NCBI GenBank assembly: GCA_037833965.1
Contig: AP031354.1
Span: 14,052,001 to 14,116,000 of the forward strand
Length of the DNA stretch: 64,000 nt
Direction: 5' to 3'
From: Marchantia polymorpha subsp. ruderalis
Lineage: Eukaryota > Streptophyta > Marchantiopsida > Marchantiales > Marchantiaceae
Below the pieces are notes generated by a model, which worked only from the letters and a program-made list of their open reading frames with translations, was not told the origin of the DNA and ran no database searches. Both the position numbers and the translations under genes were made by a program. Below, one piece after another: positions 45,507-57,849 of the stretch; the first letter of the stretch is position 1, and the number at the start of each line of letters is the position of its first letter.

Positions 45507-47273
45507 AACAGGCAACGTGGATAGGCCCGAATTCGAGTTGCGTGTTACTTTGTATGTCACTGTGTGTTTGGTTATGGGCGTTGGGAGCGAAAACCCTACG
45601 CCCTCAGTATTAGCTCGAGTCCGGAAAAACTACTGAAGCAGTCTCTCGGCCGATTGTAGTGCACAAATGACTTAAGGGATTGTTCTTCCCAACACTGAGG
45701 AGAGGAAAAGAGTGTGACGAGACGAACCTCGCAAGATGATGAGGCATGTCAATAGTATTGAAAGAGGCCTTCAACAAGACAACTGTCAGGTTTACTATTT
45801 TCATAGGCCCATTTTGTCCCCACTTCTACCGTTACATTCTTCCATAGACCCAACTTGTTGCCCTTACCGGGCCTTTAATACTGCGAGAAGCCGTCGTGTT
45901 TGCTTCCGCTCAGAATATGCACAGAATGACTCGCTGACAATGTGGATACAGCTGCACGCTTGTCGGCATCCAACCTACAAAGCTACGTGGTTTCTGCTCG
46001 AATTATCTTCATGTCTACTGAGATGATCATTTGGAGGAATATCAGACCTCATTACATGATGGCCGTACAAGAACCCAGCCATGTTTTTCATCAATAGCGG
46101 CAACTACGAACAAACCGTCTCATCGTGGTGACGTTCTCTGGACCCCTGAATATAGAGATTTCATTCACAAAAACGTGCATTCTCGTCACAGGTTAGCGTA
46201 CCTTTTGCCATCAAAGGCCAAAACTCATGTATACATTCAGTGCGATATTTCCAGCTGTGCTTAATATGAGAGTTTTTTAGGTCCCAAAACATACGAATTT
46301 CTCTCACTTCATAGCTTATCTCCGTACGTCAAGCTTCCAGATCGTTTCTGTGTGTTCTTAGACAAAACTAAAACCCTTCTTTATCTCAAAATCGCATTAA
46401 ACTTCAACTAAGGCTGGTCGTGTTGACAACTTGTTATACATTCTCCTAGAGCTCATTGCAACGGTAGATCGCCGTGGTTATCAAAGAGAAGACTGACAAC
46501 TAACTGACAATCATCCTTTTACTTCGATTCGATGTAGGACACGTCCATGAGGCAAAAAAGTTACTCCCGTCTTGGCTTCATTCTTGGAGGGTGTTGTCAA
46601 GATTTCTACCTTTCGTGCTGACTCTAGACAACTCCAAGCGAGAAGCTCTAAGCAGCCTGCATCATAGATGTGTGTATTTGTGTGCCTTTTTGAGAAAACC
46701 TGAGCTGTTACTACTTTCTGCTTCCAGTTTATCTGGCTCCGTCTTCTTGCGCAATCTCCTGCGGATACCATAAGTGAACAATCAAACATCGATGTATAAT
46801 TACAATGTGACTGTAAGGTATCATGACGTATTGGGTAGATAGATGAGGAGAGATATAGCTCTGAAGGAGTTTCCCTTTAAAACTGCGGACAGGGAGAACT
46901 CGTTTCAACTGTACACGAGTCTACCTCCGTGCAGAACGCATGCAAAGATCAGTCAGCCTTCACGTCAATCTGCGTGAACAACAAAACAATCTGGAACCTG
47001 TTAACCAGTACGTCGGATACTGGTTCAAAGTTCAGGGAAAATTGAATAGGACACGAGTAAACACTTTCCATTCAAACAAATAATCTCCAACGGCTTGCAG
47101 AAAAGCCAGAGCCGCATGACTTCGTCTGTGCCTCTCTACGATACAGAAAACTGAAAGCAATTCCAGGCCATTCGATAACTTCCAATGAAACTAGTAAGTG
47201 AAGACAAGAGTTCAAGGAACGAGATCTACCATGGACGACTCACATTCAAGTTCGAGGCATCGCCTGCACATCT
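45507..47273. other. Mid-GC region downstream of CUTA, no gene recognised
   Basis: Isolated frames at 45736-46026 (+), 46031-46264 (+) and 46511-46789 (-) show no family resemblance and no convincing splice partners. The end nearest 47274 should contain the CUTA 3' UTR. Confidence 0.35.
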
Positions 47274-49039
47274 TCAAAGAGGTGGAATCACATCGTCGGC
47301 CTTTTGAGTATTGTCTACCACCCACTGGACGTAGGAGTCACTGCCTCCTAAGATTGGTAGGGCAATGACCTCTGGAACCCTGCAAAACAGAATAACCCGC
47401 CATTACCTTACACCCTCTGGTTTTGCGCATGCAATAGTTCAGTCATCACACTGTAATTCCGTAATTTACATTAACACAAGCTTTTGAAAGACAGGAAGAC
47501 TATATTAGTCACGTATCTCACCTGTGTAGTGAAGGAAGGGGTCACGACAGTACATTTTTTACGCATGATAAGCTACAACCTTTTCATCAAAAGGAAGGGG
47601 TTGTTAATGAATATCTTACGTGTAAGGGTGGTTGCTCTTCACATGCACCGTCAAGGAATCAAGAAGGGCTTGCCTGGTCTTTATTATCAGTAAAATTTCT
47701 TCCTCGGTCTCCACCTGCAAATACGACTTGGTAAATGCAAAGGAAATGGTGACACCAGACACTATTCATGTTCAGCGGGAGCGGTGCATCACACAAAACC
47801 TACTCGATGTCACCAAAAGATTGCACCAAGGTATATGAACAAGGATCGATTTGATCTAAGCCATGCGCTGAGAAATTGTGCTGGATGAGCTGCCTCAAGC
47901 ACCATAGTGAGCTGGAGCTTTTCATCTCTTCAGGCGTAAATTCTCAAACTGACATTCAGGATGAGGGTCGTTTCAACTGAGCTAGATGCAATGCCAGCAT
48001 TTTGCCTACCAGATTGATAGACACAATCTCTAGTTGTTTGCCTGCTGGGAATCACCTCACTCGACAGATCTGATTTTCAAACCCCACCACACCTAAAAGG
48101 TTGATTCGGGTATCCTCAAGGCCCTAGCCTGACCAATTCATATCCTCTACACTCGACATAACAGGCTCGAGCCGGTAACAGGTCTGGTCAGAACTTGGGA
48201 ATGGGAATTACTCTGTCAACTTCAGCTATGCCTACCGATTAGGTTGTCGCCTCACAATTGCCAATTCATAGAAGAGACTGAATGCAATCAGGAGTGAAAG
48301 AGGAGTTCAACCCCATGGTTTTACTACCCAAAAATTCAGCTGGTTATAGAACAAGCAGTAAGCATCTTCGGAGGTCTCTTGTTTTATTTGGTCTTAATTA
48401 CGGGTAAGCAGAACTGAAGGGCGGGGTGCTTGGAGACAGACACAGTACCTTTCCTTCCCACATATAAGTCGACATAACACCTGCCACCGGATGTTATCAG
48501 AAACACTCAACGTGACGTAAACAAAAATGACAAATACTACAGATGCAACTTATCTTGTTCTTCAAATGTCAGATCTAGCATGGAAGAGGAAGCATGTAAG
48601 AAACCTGATAAGGAAACTCTACCACAATGGTACTTCGTTCTTACCTGGCACTTGATTTACACAAGCTGCCAATTTGTTGCTTACTATGCTCGTCGCCAGG
48701 CTTGTGGCTAGAAAAGGCAAGAACATCGCTCGTTTTAGATATTGATCAGTTCATCATTGCAGCACATGTATCAGAAGGTAAGATGAAGGTTAATTAAGAA
48801 AGCCTAACTTTATATATTCTGATGAGAGAGCGGGTGACTCGTTGCGGTTAAAGTGATAGCAGTCCAAGAAACTTCTGTGTGATGTGGACGACTACCTTAT
48901 TCGATCGTAGACTAGTTTCGGTACTGTGCGGGATATGAATATCCATATGCTATGGAGTTCTGAGGTTACCAGTTTCTTTGTTCGGTACAGTGACATACAC
49001 TACAATCAGTGGTACAGCTGCTTCTCCAGCTTCCGCCAT
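47274..49039 (-). CDS. CUTA: CutA1-like protein (5 small exons, possible N-terminal extension)
   Basis: Trimeric PII-like fold protein, linked to copper binding and metal tolerance; plant forms are usually plastid-targeted. Exons on the minus strand: 49039-48970, 48707-48645, 48480-48449, 47714-47620 and 47379-47274, all GT/AG and in phase, giving 121 residues. Family landmarks in order: VVYVTVPNKE, NKLAACVNQVPG, TYMWEGK, ILLIIKTRQALLD, SNHPYTVPEVIALPI and a C-terminal YVQWV. The length matches bacterial CutA (about 112). The frame upstream of ATG 49039 is open to an acceptor at 49094 (or 49060) and reads SRFTSRA just before the Met, like the end of a transit peptide. A further 5' exon is therefore likely, with 49039 the minimal start. 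The tiny exons (32 and 63 bp) make the gene easy to miss. Confidence 0.9.
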
Positions 49040-49699
49040 GGCACGACTAGTGAACCGGGACTTCAAATACGAATTGGAAAGAGCATTCGTTGGGCTGGAA
49101 AATGAACAAACGGGCATCAGAAGTCATGTGCCCAGATAATGGGTTCGCGTTGACAACCTCATACATTTCTTTCCCCAAGAGACCTGCAGCGGGACAAGTC
49201 TGCATCAACATTTAGCACTGATTTGTCGCTTCAGTAATCTGAGAAGGCGCACTTAAATGGACATTCAACGGAATCCGAGTCATGTTCAGATTGGAATTGT
49301 AATTTACTATAAAAGATGCGGACATGCACATTTTTTCTGTTATTGGTTTCTTATAACACCAGCTACAGCTACAACGCAAGCGCATTAACCTTTCCGGTTT
49401 AATACAGTGCAGAAGTCTATAGGATTGTCAGCTATATTACCCTCGTTTAAGAATTGATTCGGATGGGAAATCTATCCCAGTTGTGGCGGTTCCGAAAATC
49501 TTCACGAACTCATCCAACCTCTGTTTCAATTTTACAACAAACAAAATGGTAAAAGCCCAAGTCAGAGCACTCGGCCAATTTCAATATACTGCCAGACGCC
49601 TGTAGTTAGTACCTCTCCAAATGTTCCGTTTCGCTTAACTGCTAGAATTCCTCCGCTTGCGTACTGCCTGCTGCTTACAAAGACCCAAAATAACAGCAC

Positions 49700-50620
49700 A
49701 TCCAGAAACCTCATCCTTGCTCCGTCTCGGGCTCCAAATTGAACGCGAGTAGACACTGAGATCTAAATTGTTCTGTTCGAAAGCCCTCCACACATGATGC
49801 GCAGTAGTTCAATCGTCCCTGTGCAGGAGAGTGTGAGGAGAAGTCGATGACTTCTGTGGGTTCGTTATCAGCTTTGATAAGTCCCAGACGAAACAAAACC
49901 TGGATTGCCCACCCAGTTTTGTCAGATCGCGAAGCGAAGTATTCAAAGCCGTCTTCGACAAATCGTGAAGGGCTTACAAGCTCGATTCTACAGCCAGAGC
50001 TCAGGACAAATACTCAGGTCAAAGAGCCACCACGAGGAGAATTCCTGTAGCGAATTCCTCTATGCACTTCTCGACTCCTGGAAAGGGCGGCATCCATGAG
50101 CCTCAATGGTTCAGAAACAGGGGATTGAAAATCGACGTGCCGGGAGGCGTTCGTCCACCCAAGAAAGGACATCGTGCTCGCAAGTCTCGCGTCCGCAGCC
50201 GGCATTCGGCTCCTAACGTTCGAGGTTTTTCAAACTTTCTCGAACATGGTGTCACGGGTCAAAAAACGCGTCCAGCATGTTATTCGTCAGACGCTCAATC
50301 TCCTCCTCCGATCGCTCGAAGAGCTCGTGGCAGGAGAGCAAGAAATCGGCATTGGCTATCGAAGACTGAGAAGACCATCTCCGAATTAAAATGCTAAAGG
50401 ATTGTCACTAACCCAAATTAGAGGAAGGAGGGAAATGCCTTACACGAAACTGGCAGCCACCGAATACAATCTGTGGGGAGGAGGGCAAGCATGCAAGCAC
50501 TCGTTTCCGATGAACAGCGCTCCGGTGAAACTCTCCTACAGCGAGATTCTTGCTTCTGCACTTCCAGAAGCTGCCTAAGTTCGGATTCCGACTCAGTTCA
50601 GCACAACACGTACGGAGCAT
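49700..50620 (-). other. Candidate 5' exon(s) of CUTA or a small unknown gene
   Basis: A minus-strand segment 50620-50444 starts with ATG and ends at a donor (CGT then GTAAGG). Its 59 residues are Arg/Ser/Cys-rich with few acids (MLRTCCAELSRNPN ... GGCQFR), like an organelle transit peptide. It is phase-compatible with the CUTA acceptor at 49060 but not with 49094. Further minus-strand coding-like stretches follow at about 50380-50255 (ending LTNNMLDAFFDP) and 49985-49711 (SRFVEDGFEYFASRSDKTGW). These could instead belong to a separate gene that I cannot name. A competing plus-strand frame, 50062-50397, has no support beyond length. Confidence 0.3.
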
Positions 50621-51989
50621 TTTGCTCTTGATACATCGACTGGTCTTCCCTGCTCGAATCTCTCAGAGTTTATCTGAGTGCAAACACGTACGTCACTGTC
50701 ATTGTCGGAACTTTTGGAATCTATGTTCAGCTGGGATGAGAGCATGTCAATTGTGAGGTTCCAGGCTACGTGTGGCCGAGGCAAATTACAAGAAGAATCA
50801 CATTCACGAAACTAACACTTGATCAGAATTGAAAGAAGGAAGGGAGGAAAAAAGTTCATGTTCACTTCTTTGCACACAGAGAATCTTACATTCTTCTCTG
50901 GAACTGTGGTCCTTGAAAGGTGGAATTAACACGCTACTGACTGGAAATTTCGCCAGTGGAGTCAAAGAAACCTTGTTGGGTTAAATTGCCTGCATTTACT
51001 GATGTCTTAAGGCTTTAGTTCTACGTTCGATTCCGGGGCTACATTTCCTTTCAGCCTTTTGTAGCCAGCCCTAAGGTTGTCTATATTGTAAATGTATTCA
51101 AAGAAGACGAGATCGAGAGCGCGGGAGTCATCACTGGTCTAGACTCACTTTTATTATACTTGATTTTAATAGTTGCTTTCGCTGATTCTATTGTACTCCA
51201 AAAATCATTTCTGCTCTTGTTGAGAACTGGCTTGAAGTATCGCTAGAAAAATTGATATCCTTTCTATCTGAACTTGTCTTGTGACTATCGAACTCGTGGA
51301 ATATTGCATGTCACCTAGAGTCATTTTGGAAGTTACGTTAGTTTCCAGCTTTTGGCGGGGGGCGTGAACACGAAATGGAGGGTATATCATCTACCGGTAG
51401 CAATGGTGTGATTTCTTAGTTGGTCACCTAGACGAGATACATATTCCATATCCATGAATGTTACCAGAATGCAAAGTTACTTGTAGTTGAAGGTTTAAGT
51501 ATCTCCATGATAGGGCTTGTGTGTTGGATATCCAAGATACATATTGCGATTTGCAACATATGTTTGAATACTAGCATCAGATCTATGAAAGTTAGTTGTA
51601 ACATCTCATGCTACTTATATTTCATGTTTCGTTGCTTTTGTTTCTTTTAAACTTTGTCATCATGTTTCATATCATATGAAGCATCATATGTATGTTGTCA
51701 TTGATATTAATCTCCAGCATATTGCCTTGGCGCTTCAAGGAACAAAGTAAGTTGCAATGGTAAGTAAGCTCAATGGAATGAATGATCTAAAAACTGTTAC
51801 ATTTATACGTGTCCAATGTAGTGTCAATCTTTAGATCATTGCTAACATTCTATGCATGGTGTGGACTTTCTCAATCGCGTTGGATGTTCCAACTTGCATG
51901 CATACCGCAGACATAGATGTTTGTGTTCATTTTGTTTAGCCACATAAACTTAACAATTTACATCTCATATTAATTTTATTATACGAATC
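50621..51989. other. Spacer, no gene seen
   Basis: Probably the upstream region of CUTA, then AT-rich DNA. CGTTCGATTCCGG at 51023 resembles a tRNA B box, but no A box at tRNA spacing precedes it. Confidence 0.4.
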
Positions 51990-52460
51990 TCATATTGGTT
52001 TGTTACTGTTTGAAATTCTATGCAAATTATGTGATGCACTCTCTTCCACCTCCAAAAATCAATTGATTGGTGCATTGTTTTACAAAGCTCGAAACATGAT
52101 GGGTCATGTCACAAGCCAGCAACAATGTTCACTGGAAAGATTTATTCATGTGTGGTGTGTTTTCCATCAATTGGACTTTCCGTTATATGAGTCATACTTG
52201 AAGCTCGATGGGGATGCATGGTACACAACACTGGTATCCATGATCTCGCACCTGCGTCACCAGTAGACGTTTATTTGCAAGATAAAATCAACTTGTCAGA
52301 AAAAATCTGCAACTCAATGGCACACCATGTTCGTTGCCACCAAATGAATGCCCACTATTTCAAAATTCCAGTAATATTTTCTCCCCGTGCATCTCAATCT
52401 CAAAGTGAAATCTGATGGGTTCTAAATGTTATCACAAGAATCATCACAAGTGTCATACAC
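51990..52460 (+). pseudogene. Fragment of a hAT-like transposase
   Basis: The frame from 52000 reads LFEILCKLCDALSSTSKNQL, then a (K)ARNMMGH segment, WCVFHQLDF and YTTLVSMISHLRHQ, then a stop. It continues in decayed form through KIKSTCQKK and ATQWHTMF. This order (GARNMTGR, WCxxHQLDL, YLRRQxNLI, CPxxxxTRW in relatives) is the central part of the same hAT-like transposase family as the pseudogene at 61-63 kb. Both ends are missing and several stops are present. Confidence 0.65.
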
Positions 52461-53116
52461 ACGATGGTGATACAACTCCAAGGACATTGTCTGATGTTTA
52501 ACCAACAACAAACACATGTTCAATAGTTAATTAGTGAGTTACTATTTAAGATGAGTGCATTTTGCAACTCCAACTTTAAAAATCTAGATGAATTCACTTA
52601 TGTCATCCGCAACTATTGGTCGACTTCCTATATTGATATCACATGTTCCATTGAAGATCATTGACATTTTGCTTTGACGACAATCAGCAATCTCATTGAA
52701 CCAACTCGATTATTATTTCTTCGCAATGTTAAATTCATTATTTTTGACATAATTGATAAATTTATGAGTTGCGTATGTAATCATTTTCAGTTAAATAGAA
52801 CTAAAGTAAAGTTTACTCAAGATGAAGTTATAGTTACTTTAGCGTGCACTAGTCATAGTTGTCATGTTAGCGATCCGCGTGCTTGGTAGATAGAGAATGA
52901 AATCGTCACGTAAACAATCTGTATGCTTGTTAGGTGTAACATCAATGTTTAGAGAGAAGCTCATTCGAAGATGAAAACATACAATCTGAAGATGAAAAAT
53001 ACCAACAATGATTCTACTCTCCCTTATATAGATAGCTCTTACCAACAAGTACAAGGAAACAATATTTTATCTCCATCATCCATCCCATTCCTATTGGATG
53101 GATGACGTCGCGGATA
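52461..53116. repeat. Dispersed repeat flanking the hAT element, left side
   Basis: From about 52800 to 53100 the sequence matches, in inverted orientation, parts of 59905-60000 and 60476-60590 on the far side of the hAT element. Shared blocks include AACTATGACTAGTGC (minus strand), CTTGTACTTGTTGGTAAGAG and TATATAAGGGAGAG. The TATA-bearing block suggests an LTR or promoter of an older element. Confidence 0.65.
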
Positions 53117-53145
53117 GTTCTAACTAGGCTTGGCCACGGTCCGGT

Positions 53146-55917
53146 CCGGACCGACAAATAACCGGTTAACCGTCGGAACCGGTCCGAAAAAAATTAGACC
53201 GAAAAAAATGTGGTCCGTTCAGCCTTCGGGGTTCACTTCGCTCGCACGGGCGATATACTTCCACGTTCCCTCTACGGCTAATCTAGAATTCTCCGCCCGC
53301 CGCGCGAGGCGATGAATAACCCTCCAGCTTGCTTGCTTTTGTATCGAGAAAACGAGTCCTAAATTTGTCAGTGACTAGTATCTAAAAACTCTCTCAAGGC
53401 AAAACAGGCCCGCCGGTACGCAGAGATGAAAGTCGGCTTAATGCGCCACGGCGCTCCAGAACTCTACGCACAACCCAAGACAAACGCGCACGGTTAGACG
53501 AGGCATGACACGCACGAGCTACAACTAAGCTTCCCACGATGCACTAGCAAAAAACAAAAAATTCAAACGCGACGCAGCGCTGTGCTTCGCGAGGAAAATC
53601 TTAATGACAATTTATCTAGAAGTACCTTGGTTTGATTTATCTCTTAAATTCTCAATTCGTGGTACCTCGATCTAGCTTGGATCCTCGATCGGGTGCCCTG
53701 CAACGGATTCAAGGTCAGCTACAGAGGATTCATCATCAGATCGTGGGGCATCAGTACCATCCGTGCTCGATCCTTGATCTGGTCGGGAGCCCTTCTTATA
53801 TTCACGACTAATTCCACTATATTACACTTAAGCGAGACGGGAGCAACTGCACACGAGTTTATTTCATCATCCATTCGAGAAATTCGATCGTTAAAAAATC
53901 ATCATGTCTCAGAGTTCACGTTTGAGTCTTGAATCTTGAACGTTCGACCCGTTCAGTCTTTCAGACCCGTTGAATTTGACCGTTTAGTCTTTGAGATCTA
54001 GTATATAATGGATCGAAGAAGGGAGCAAAGTAGCAACTGCTCATTTGTGATACTCTTTGGCTTGATTACTCAATTGCTGATTCCGTCAGTGAGAGTGAAT
54101 GTTTTCACTCGAGGTGCGACTGCGGCATTTCCTGCCTGATTTACCTGATTCTGATCTACCTGTCCTCGTAGACTTCTATGCTACCTGGTATGCATTTTTC
54201 TGAACGGCAATCGTCGAGATTCTCACGGTTGGCTCTTTATGAATTGATAGTTAGAATTAGAATCATAATCAAGTGAGTCTGATTTTTGAAAGTCTGATTT
54301 CTGAAAGATTTTACGCATGGTCCCACCTAGGGAACAGAACAGGTCCTGAACTACGGACCAAATGTGATGAATTTTTCCTAATATGAGTTGATTGAATTTC
54401 AATTGACCTTCTTGTTGTATTCTTTCTGCGGTCCCGATACCAGTTCAAGGGATCCAAGGCCGTGGCGTGGGATCAGAAAGAATGCTGAGAGTCAAACCTA
54501 TTGAAGAGGTACATGTCAACCCAATTATCAGGAGCTATCTCCCTCTATGTGCTTACTGGGCTTTAAACTCCGGTCGAAACCATGATTTTTTTAAATTACG
54601 ACCTTAAAAGATCCTTAACTTGAATTCTGCAAGCAAAACGAGACTGTTTCGAGTTTGATACTGATATGAAGCCTACGTATAGAGTCGTATGCACAAGTTA
54701 CTTGCATGGTGTCGAGACTTTTTGTTGAAATTATGACTGGTCAGTCGAAATTTAATCGCCTGATGCTCCTGAGTATAATTGCCGTGCACCATGCTACCTG
54801 GCGTCAATTCATGGTCTTGGTACTAGCATGTATGTCCCGGTTGAACCAGCTCCTTTAGAAACAATGCCGATCCTCACTTTGCCTTCATGGAAATGTCGAT
54901 TATAAGATTTCTCCGGTACATATAACCCTGTCTGATTCTATCGTTTTTTAAATCCTTGGCGCAGATTTTTTCAGGCATGATTTGTGGAACTGCCTTTCGT
55001 TTCATCCTTCCATCAGAGCAATTTTGGATAGATGGTTGATAATACTGCGTGCTGATGCTTTTTTCTTCACCTGTTAACCGAGGTAGACACCATCTCTTGG
55101 CTTAAAATCTAGTCCCGCGAATTTGTGGAGATCTTCTTTCGACTTTTAAATTGTTTTGATTGAAATTTTGATTGTACTGGTCTTGAAATGAAGTGTTGTT
55201 TTAACACTGCGCCACTAAGTGAGACTATAGCGGCATCTCATGCCCCTGGCCGTGCAGATGGGGCGATCTGACGGCGCGGCACCGGGTGCCAAGTTGCACT
55301 TTCTGAGGATCCGACTCGCTCTGAAATGACACATGTATCTTCTCATGCGAGCTAGCCACGCGGACGCGAGCGCTGCTTGGCCGACGTAAATCGTGTCATT
55401 TGGAATGTCTGGCACCACCGTGAGTGAAGCTTCGTCCTACGTTCGGACCGGCGGCGACCGAGTCGACCGAGGACGTGCCACGTCGCCACTCCGGAGCCGC
55501 TGAAGTAGCAATTTTGGATTAGATGGTTGATAATACTACGCGCTGATGCTTTCTTCTTCACATGGGAACCAAGGTAGACACCACTCTTGGCTTAAAATCT
55601 AGCCTCGCGAATTTGTGGAGATCTTTTTTTGACTTTTAAATTGTTTTGACTGAAATTTTGATTGTAATGGTCTTGAAATGAAGATTTGTTTTAACATTTT
55701 CAACCACTCGTTGCACAAGTTTGAAGACTGAAGAGTGTTGAGCTGCTTATTATCTATAAAGCTCTGAGTAACTTCCTAGAGGCAGTTTATTTTTCCACTA
55801 CAGGTTGAACTACTCCAAAAATTCCTTTTCTATATATTAAGTAAGTTAGAGTTTAGGGTTTAGGGAATATATTCTAATATGTCTTGTCATATGCATGCAG
55901 AAATTTTGAGGTGAAGC
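53146..55917. other. Non-coding left part of the hAT element with a direct-repeat block
   Basis: No open frame of note. A ~190-bp sequence occurs twice in direct orientation (about 55018-55206 and 55508-55695; GATGGTTGATAATACT, TGGCTTAAAATCTAG and GCGAATTTGTGGAGATCTT in both). The copies enclose about 300 bp of GC-rich DNA (55209-55507). This resembles a miniature terminal-repeat element or a captured fragment. A long transposase 5' leader or intron may also lie here. Confidence 0.6.
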
Positions 55918-57849
55918 ATGGTAGACCTTTCTCTCATTGCGGATTCAATCCCATACTCGTCTCCAAGTACACATGAAGACTCTATTGTTCTCTCTGGTCG
56001 GACAACGACAACATCCACGGGTCGTAAATGAAAGGCAAAAACCTCTGCAAGTTGGGTTTGGAATCATTTCAAATTGGTGAAAGATTCTAATAAATTCCTT
56101 ATCATCTGTCTTAAGCCCATAGGTTCTCATAACAGTAGATGCACTACCTCATTTTTGGCCAAAACTGGAACAAGCTCGTTGTCTCGTCATCTCCTTGTAA
56201 AACACAATATCTCAAAGAGTCACAAATCAGGCAATCCTCTACATACTTTTTTTGGTGTAAATGGTGAACTGCAGGATCCTTATGAGTTGGACAACGAGTC
56301 CAAAGAAGCCAATTTAAATGCCTTGGTTGCATTTGTGGTAAATCACCAACAAGCATTCAACCTGGTCAAGAACGAGACATTTCGATCATTTTGCCGACGT
56401 CTCAACCCCCATTATTCACTACCATCGCGGCAAACTCTCACACGCTCATTATCTGATCATTTTGAACGAGCATTACTACAATTTTGTTCAACTATAGATT
56501 CTATCAAGGGAGCGATTGCTCTCACTTTGGATTGTTGGTCGTCTCGTGTGATGCGTGGCTATATGGTGATTACAATTCATTGGATTGATGAAGAGTGGAA
56601 ACTTCAGTCTGTTGTAATGGAATTTTGCTATTTTTCACCTCCACAAAATCAACACACTACATCAGACTTGATTCTCTCAGTGGTGAAAGATTTCAACATG
56701 TGGTCCAAGATCAAGGCCATTACATTTGAAAGCAGCGGAGAAATGCCACCGGCCATAATCATTGTGATAGAGAATTTGAATGATCAATACTCTCTTCGGT
56801 TGGACGATGGTTTTAATATACGTTGTATTTGTCATGTCATCAATCGTGATGTATGTGATGCTACACATTTCATCAAAAAAGAAGAGCAAATGCTCCATCA
56901 AATACTCAAAGTTGTTCGTGGATCCGTTGCTATCCGCGTCAAGTTTTCAGAATTGGCTTTTGTGCTAGGCGTTTCCAAGGGCCGTGTTGAAGTTCCAGGT
57001 CTGGATATGGAGACACGTTGGAACACCATGTTCACTATGATTGACCAGTCGTTTCAATATCGTGGTGCATTTTCAGCGCTCTATAACTCCGAAGAATTTT
57101 GTGATCGATTGGCCAATATGGCTTTGTCCGACATGGATTGGCGTGTTCTCAAATCATGCAAAGACTTTTTGCAATCTGCGTACCATTGCACTGTCGCCGC
57201 TAGTGGACGTGATTACATTTCACTTTCTCTTCGGCTTCTAATCTACAAGCATCTCATTACCTTGTGTGAAAAAACCTGTTCTGGACAATTAGACACTGGG
57301 TTTACCACTCCGATAGTCAAACAAGCTACTACTGCCATGGAGCTCAAGTTGCTTAAATATAGTGCAAATCTATATTGTCAAGCCTCCAAAATGGCTTTGC
57401 TTCTTGATCCTAGATCTAGTAATGCTTACTCTGAAATGATGGAACTCAAAGATCAACTTCGATTTATTTTGACGATGGATTACGGCTTGTGTTCGGAGGT
57501 GCAGCCATCTCCAACTTTTGGTGTATTTGATCTATTTGCTGGAGAGGTAGACAGTGCCATTGAAAACGTTGCACACATTGACGAGGTCGATGACTTCTTC
57601 ATGCTCACGGCGAAAGCGGATCGTCGTGTGTCTGACGTATTGCTATGGTGGAAACATCATAGCAATCGTTTTTCGACGTTATCCATGATGGTCATGGACA
57701 CGTTGATGATTCAAGGTTCTTCTGTGGCGTCTGAATCGGCATTTTCGGAGAGTGGTGGATTTGTTCGTCATGATAGATCTAAATTATTTGATGAAAAAAT
57801 TGAGATGATGATGAAATTGAAAAGTTGGAACCGTTTATTCCGAGAGTAA
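55918..57849 (+). pseudogene. hAT (Ac-like) transposase, near-intact
   Basis: Cuts and pastes the element by binding the TIRs. The reading frame starts at ATG 55918 and has one TGA at 56029-56031; it is then open for about 600 codons to TAA 57847. N-terminal BED-type finger remnant: VWNHFKLV, GTSSLSRHLLVKHN; the expected CxxC is not intact (C then C ten residues later). The catalytic core begins at ALTLDCWSS (first Asp). The second-Asp region reads KAITFESSGE where relatives have a D-N motif. It continues with RCICHVINRDV and LDMETRWNTMF. The C-terminal dimerisation domain (about 57640-57840) has VLLWWKHH, RFSTLSMM, SSVASESAFS and HDRSKL. The stop and the lost finger and core residues suggest an inactive copy. 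Confidence 0.92.

Noticed and set aside
50062..50397. 111-codon plus-strand ORF upstream of CUTA
   Set aside because: Pro/Arg/Ser-rich without recognisable domain, and opposite to a more coding-like minus strand carrying splice signals.
51023..51035. tRNA-like B box (CGTTCGATTCCGG)
   Set aside because: No A box at tRNA spacing and no acceptor stem could be paired.
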